64,000 bases of DNA. Origin: Succinatimonas sp. CAG:777. GTDB taxonomy: Bacteria > Pseudomonadota > Gammaproteobacteria > Enterobacterales > Succinivibrionaceae. Shown piece by piece: positions 63,988 through 64,000 of this stretch. A model generated the notes under the pieces. It did not search any database. It was given only the letters and a program-made list of their open reading frames with translations, and had not been told where the DNA came from. The translations under genes and the position numbers were made by a program. Position 1 is the stretch's first letter. Each line of letters begins with the position of its first letter. Location: the NCBI GenBank assembly GCA_000431835.1, contig HF987947.1:5492-69491 (forward strand). Direction: 5' to 3'.

Positions 63988-64000
63988 CATCTGCGTTTTC

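Noticed and set aside
1..64000. CRISPR arrays, tRNA or rRNA genes
   Set aside because: No regularly spaced repeats and no tRNA-type or rRNA-type sequence were found in the intergenic regions on reading. The only short tandem repeats are the two described.

Overview
The window reads as chromosomal DNA of a low-GC, motile gammaproteobacterium. The fatty-acid cluster (yceD-rpmF-plsX-fabH-fabD-fabG-acpP-fabF), the divergent rne/rluC pair, ruvX, suhB, uvrB and the polar-flagellum order flhA-flhF-flhG-fliA-cheY-cheZ-cheA-cheB-motC-motD-parC-parP-cheW are all gammaproteobacterial. Low GC, short intergenic spaces and frequent GTG/TTG starts make a rumen or gut Succinivibrionaceae-like organism my best guess. 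That taxon is an inference from gene order and composition, not from a search.

Layout. 1-3400: the end of an O6-alkylguanine-DNA methyltransferase gene, a TerC/Alx membrane protein and a GH36 alpha-galactosidase. 3410-21943 (minus strand): the polar flagellar/chemotaxis cluster, running from flhA to cheW and a DUF2802 gene and ending in pncC-queD-queE. An oppositely oriented bioG interrupts it. QueD and QueE look like the Campylobacter/Helicobacter type. 21999-23555: yqcC, ruvX and a DnaC-like ATPase. 23889-26143: a decayed locus holding hutX, a double ECF-type ATPase and an EcfT fragment, all broken. 26260-29013: a BASS-family transporter, an RpiR-type regulator and an orphan TraF-like S26 peptidase. 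29048-35700 (minus): the fatty-acid and L32 cluster. 35821-45791: a secreted unknown protein, a HAD phosphatase, rluC, rne with a structured leader, a CBS/DUF294 protein with a DnaQ-like exonuclease, suhB and a YgfB-like gene. 45855-47894: uvrB.

48299-63879 is one long plus-strand bacterial cellulose synthesis (bcs) operon: a small unknown ORF, bcsQ, bcsA, bcsB, bcsZ, bcsC, bcsE, bcsF and two consecutive bcsG-type genes. BcsA and BcsB synthesise and pass cellulose through the inner membrane under c-di-GMP control (BcsA PilZ domain, BcsE). BcsC is the outer-membrane channel. BcsF and BcsG attach phosphoethanolamine. 

The most interesting observations are here. The first bcsG-type gene has lost all five residues that in E. 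coli BcsG form the nucleophile and zinc site, while the second keeps all of them. The bcsZ-type gene also has Lys where the E. coli cellulase has its catalytic Glu. The operon therefore appears to carry two pseudo-enzymes beside one intact phosphoethanolamine transferase.

The window ends in a perfect consensus sigma-70 promoter (TTGACA, 17 bp, TATAAT) that faces out of the right edge, probably into a strongly expressed gene.
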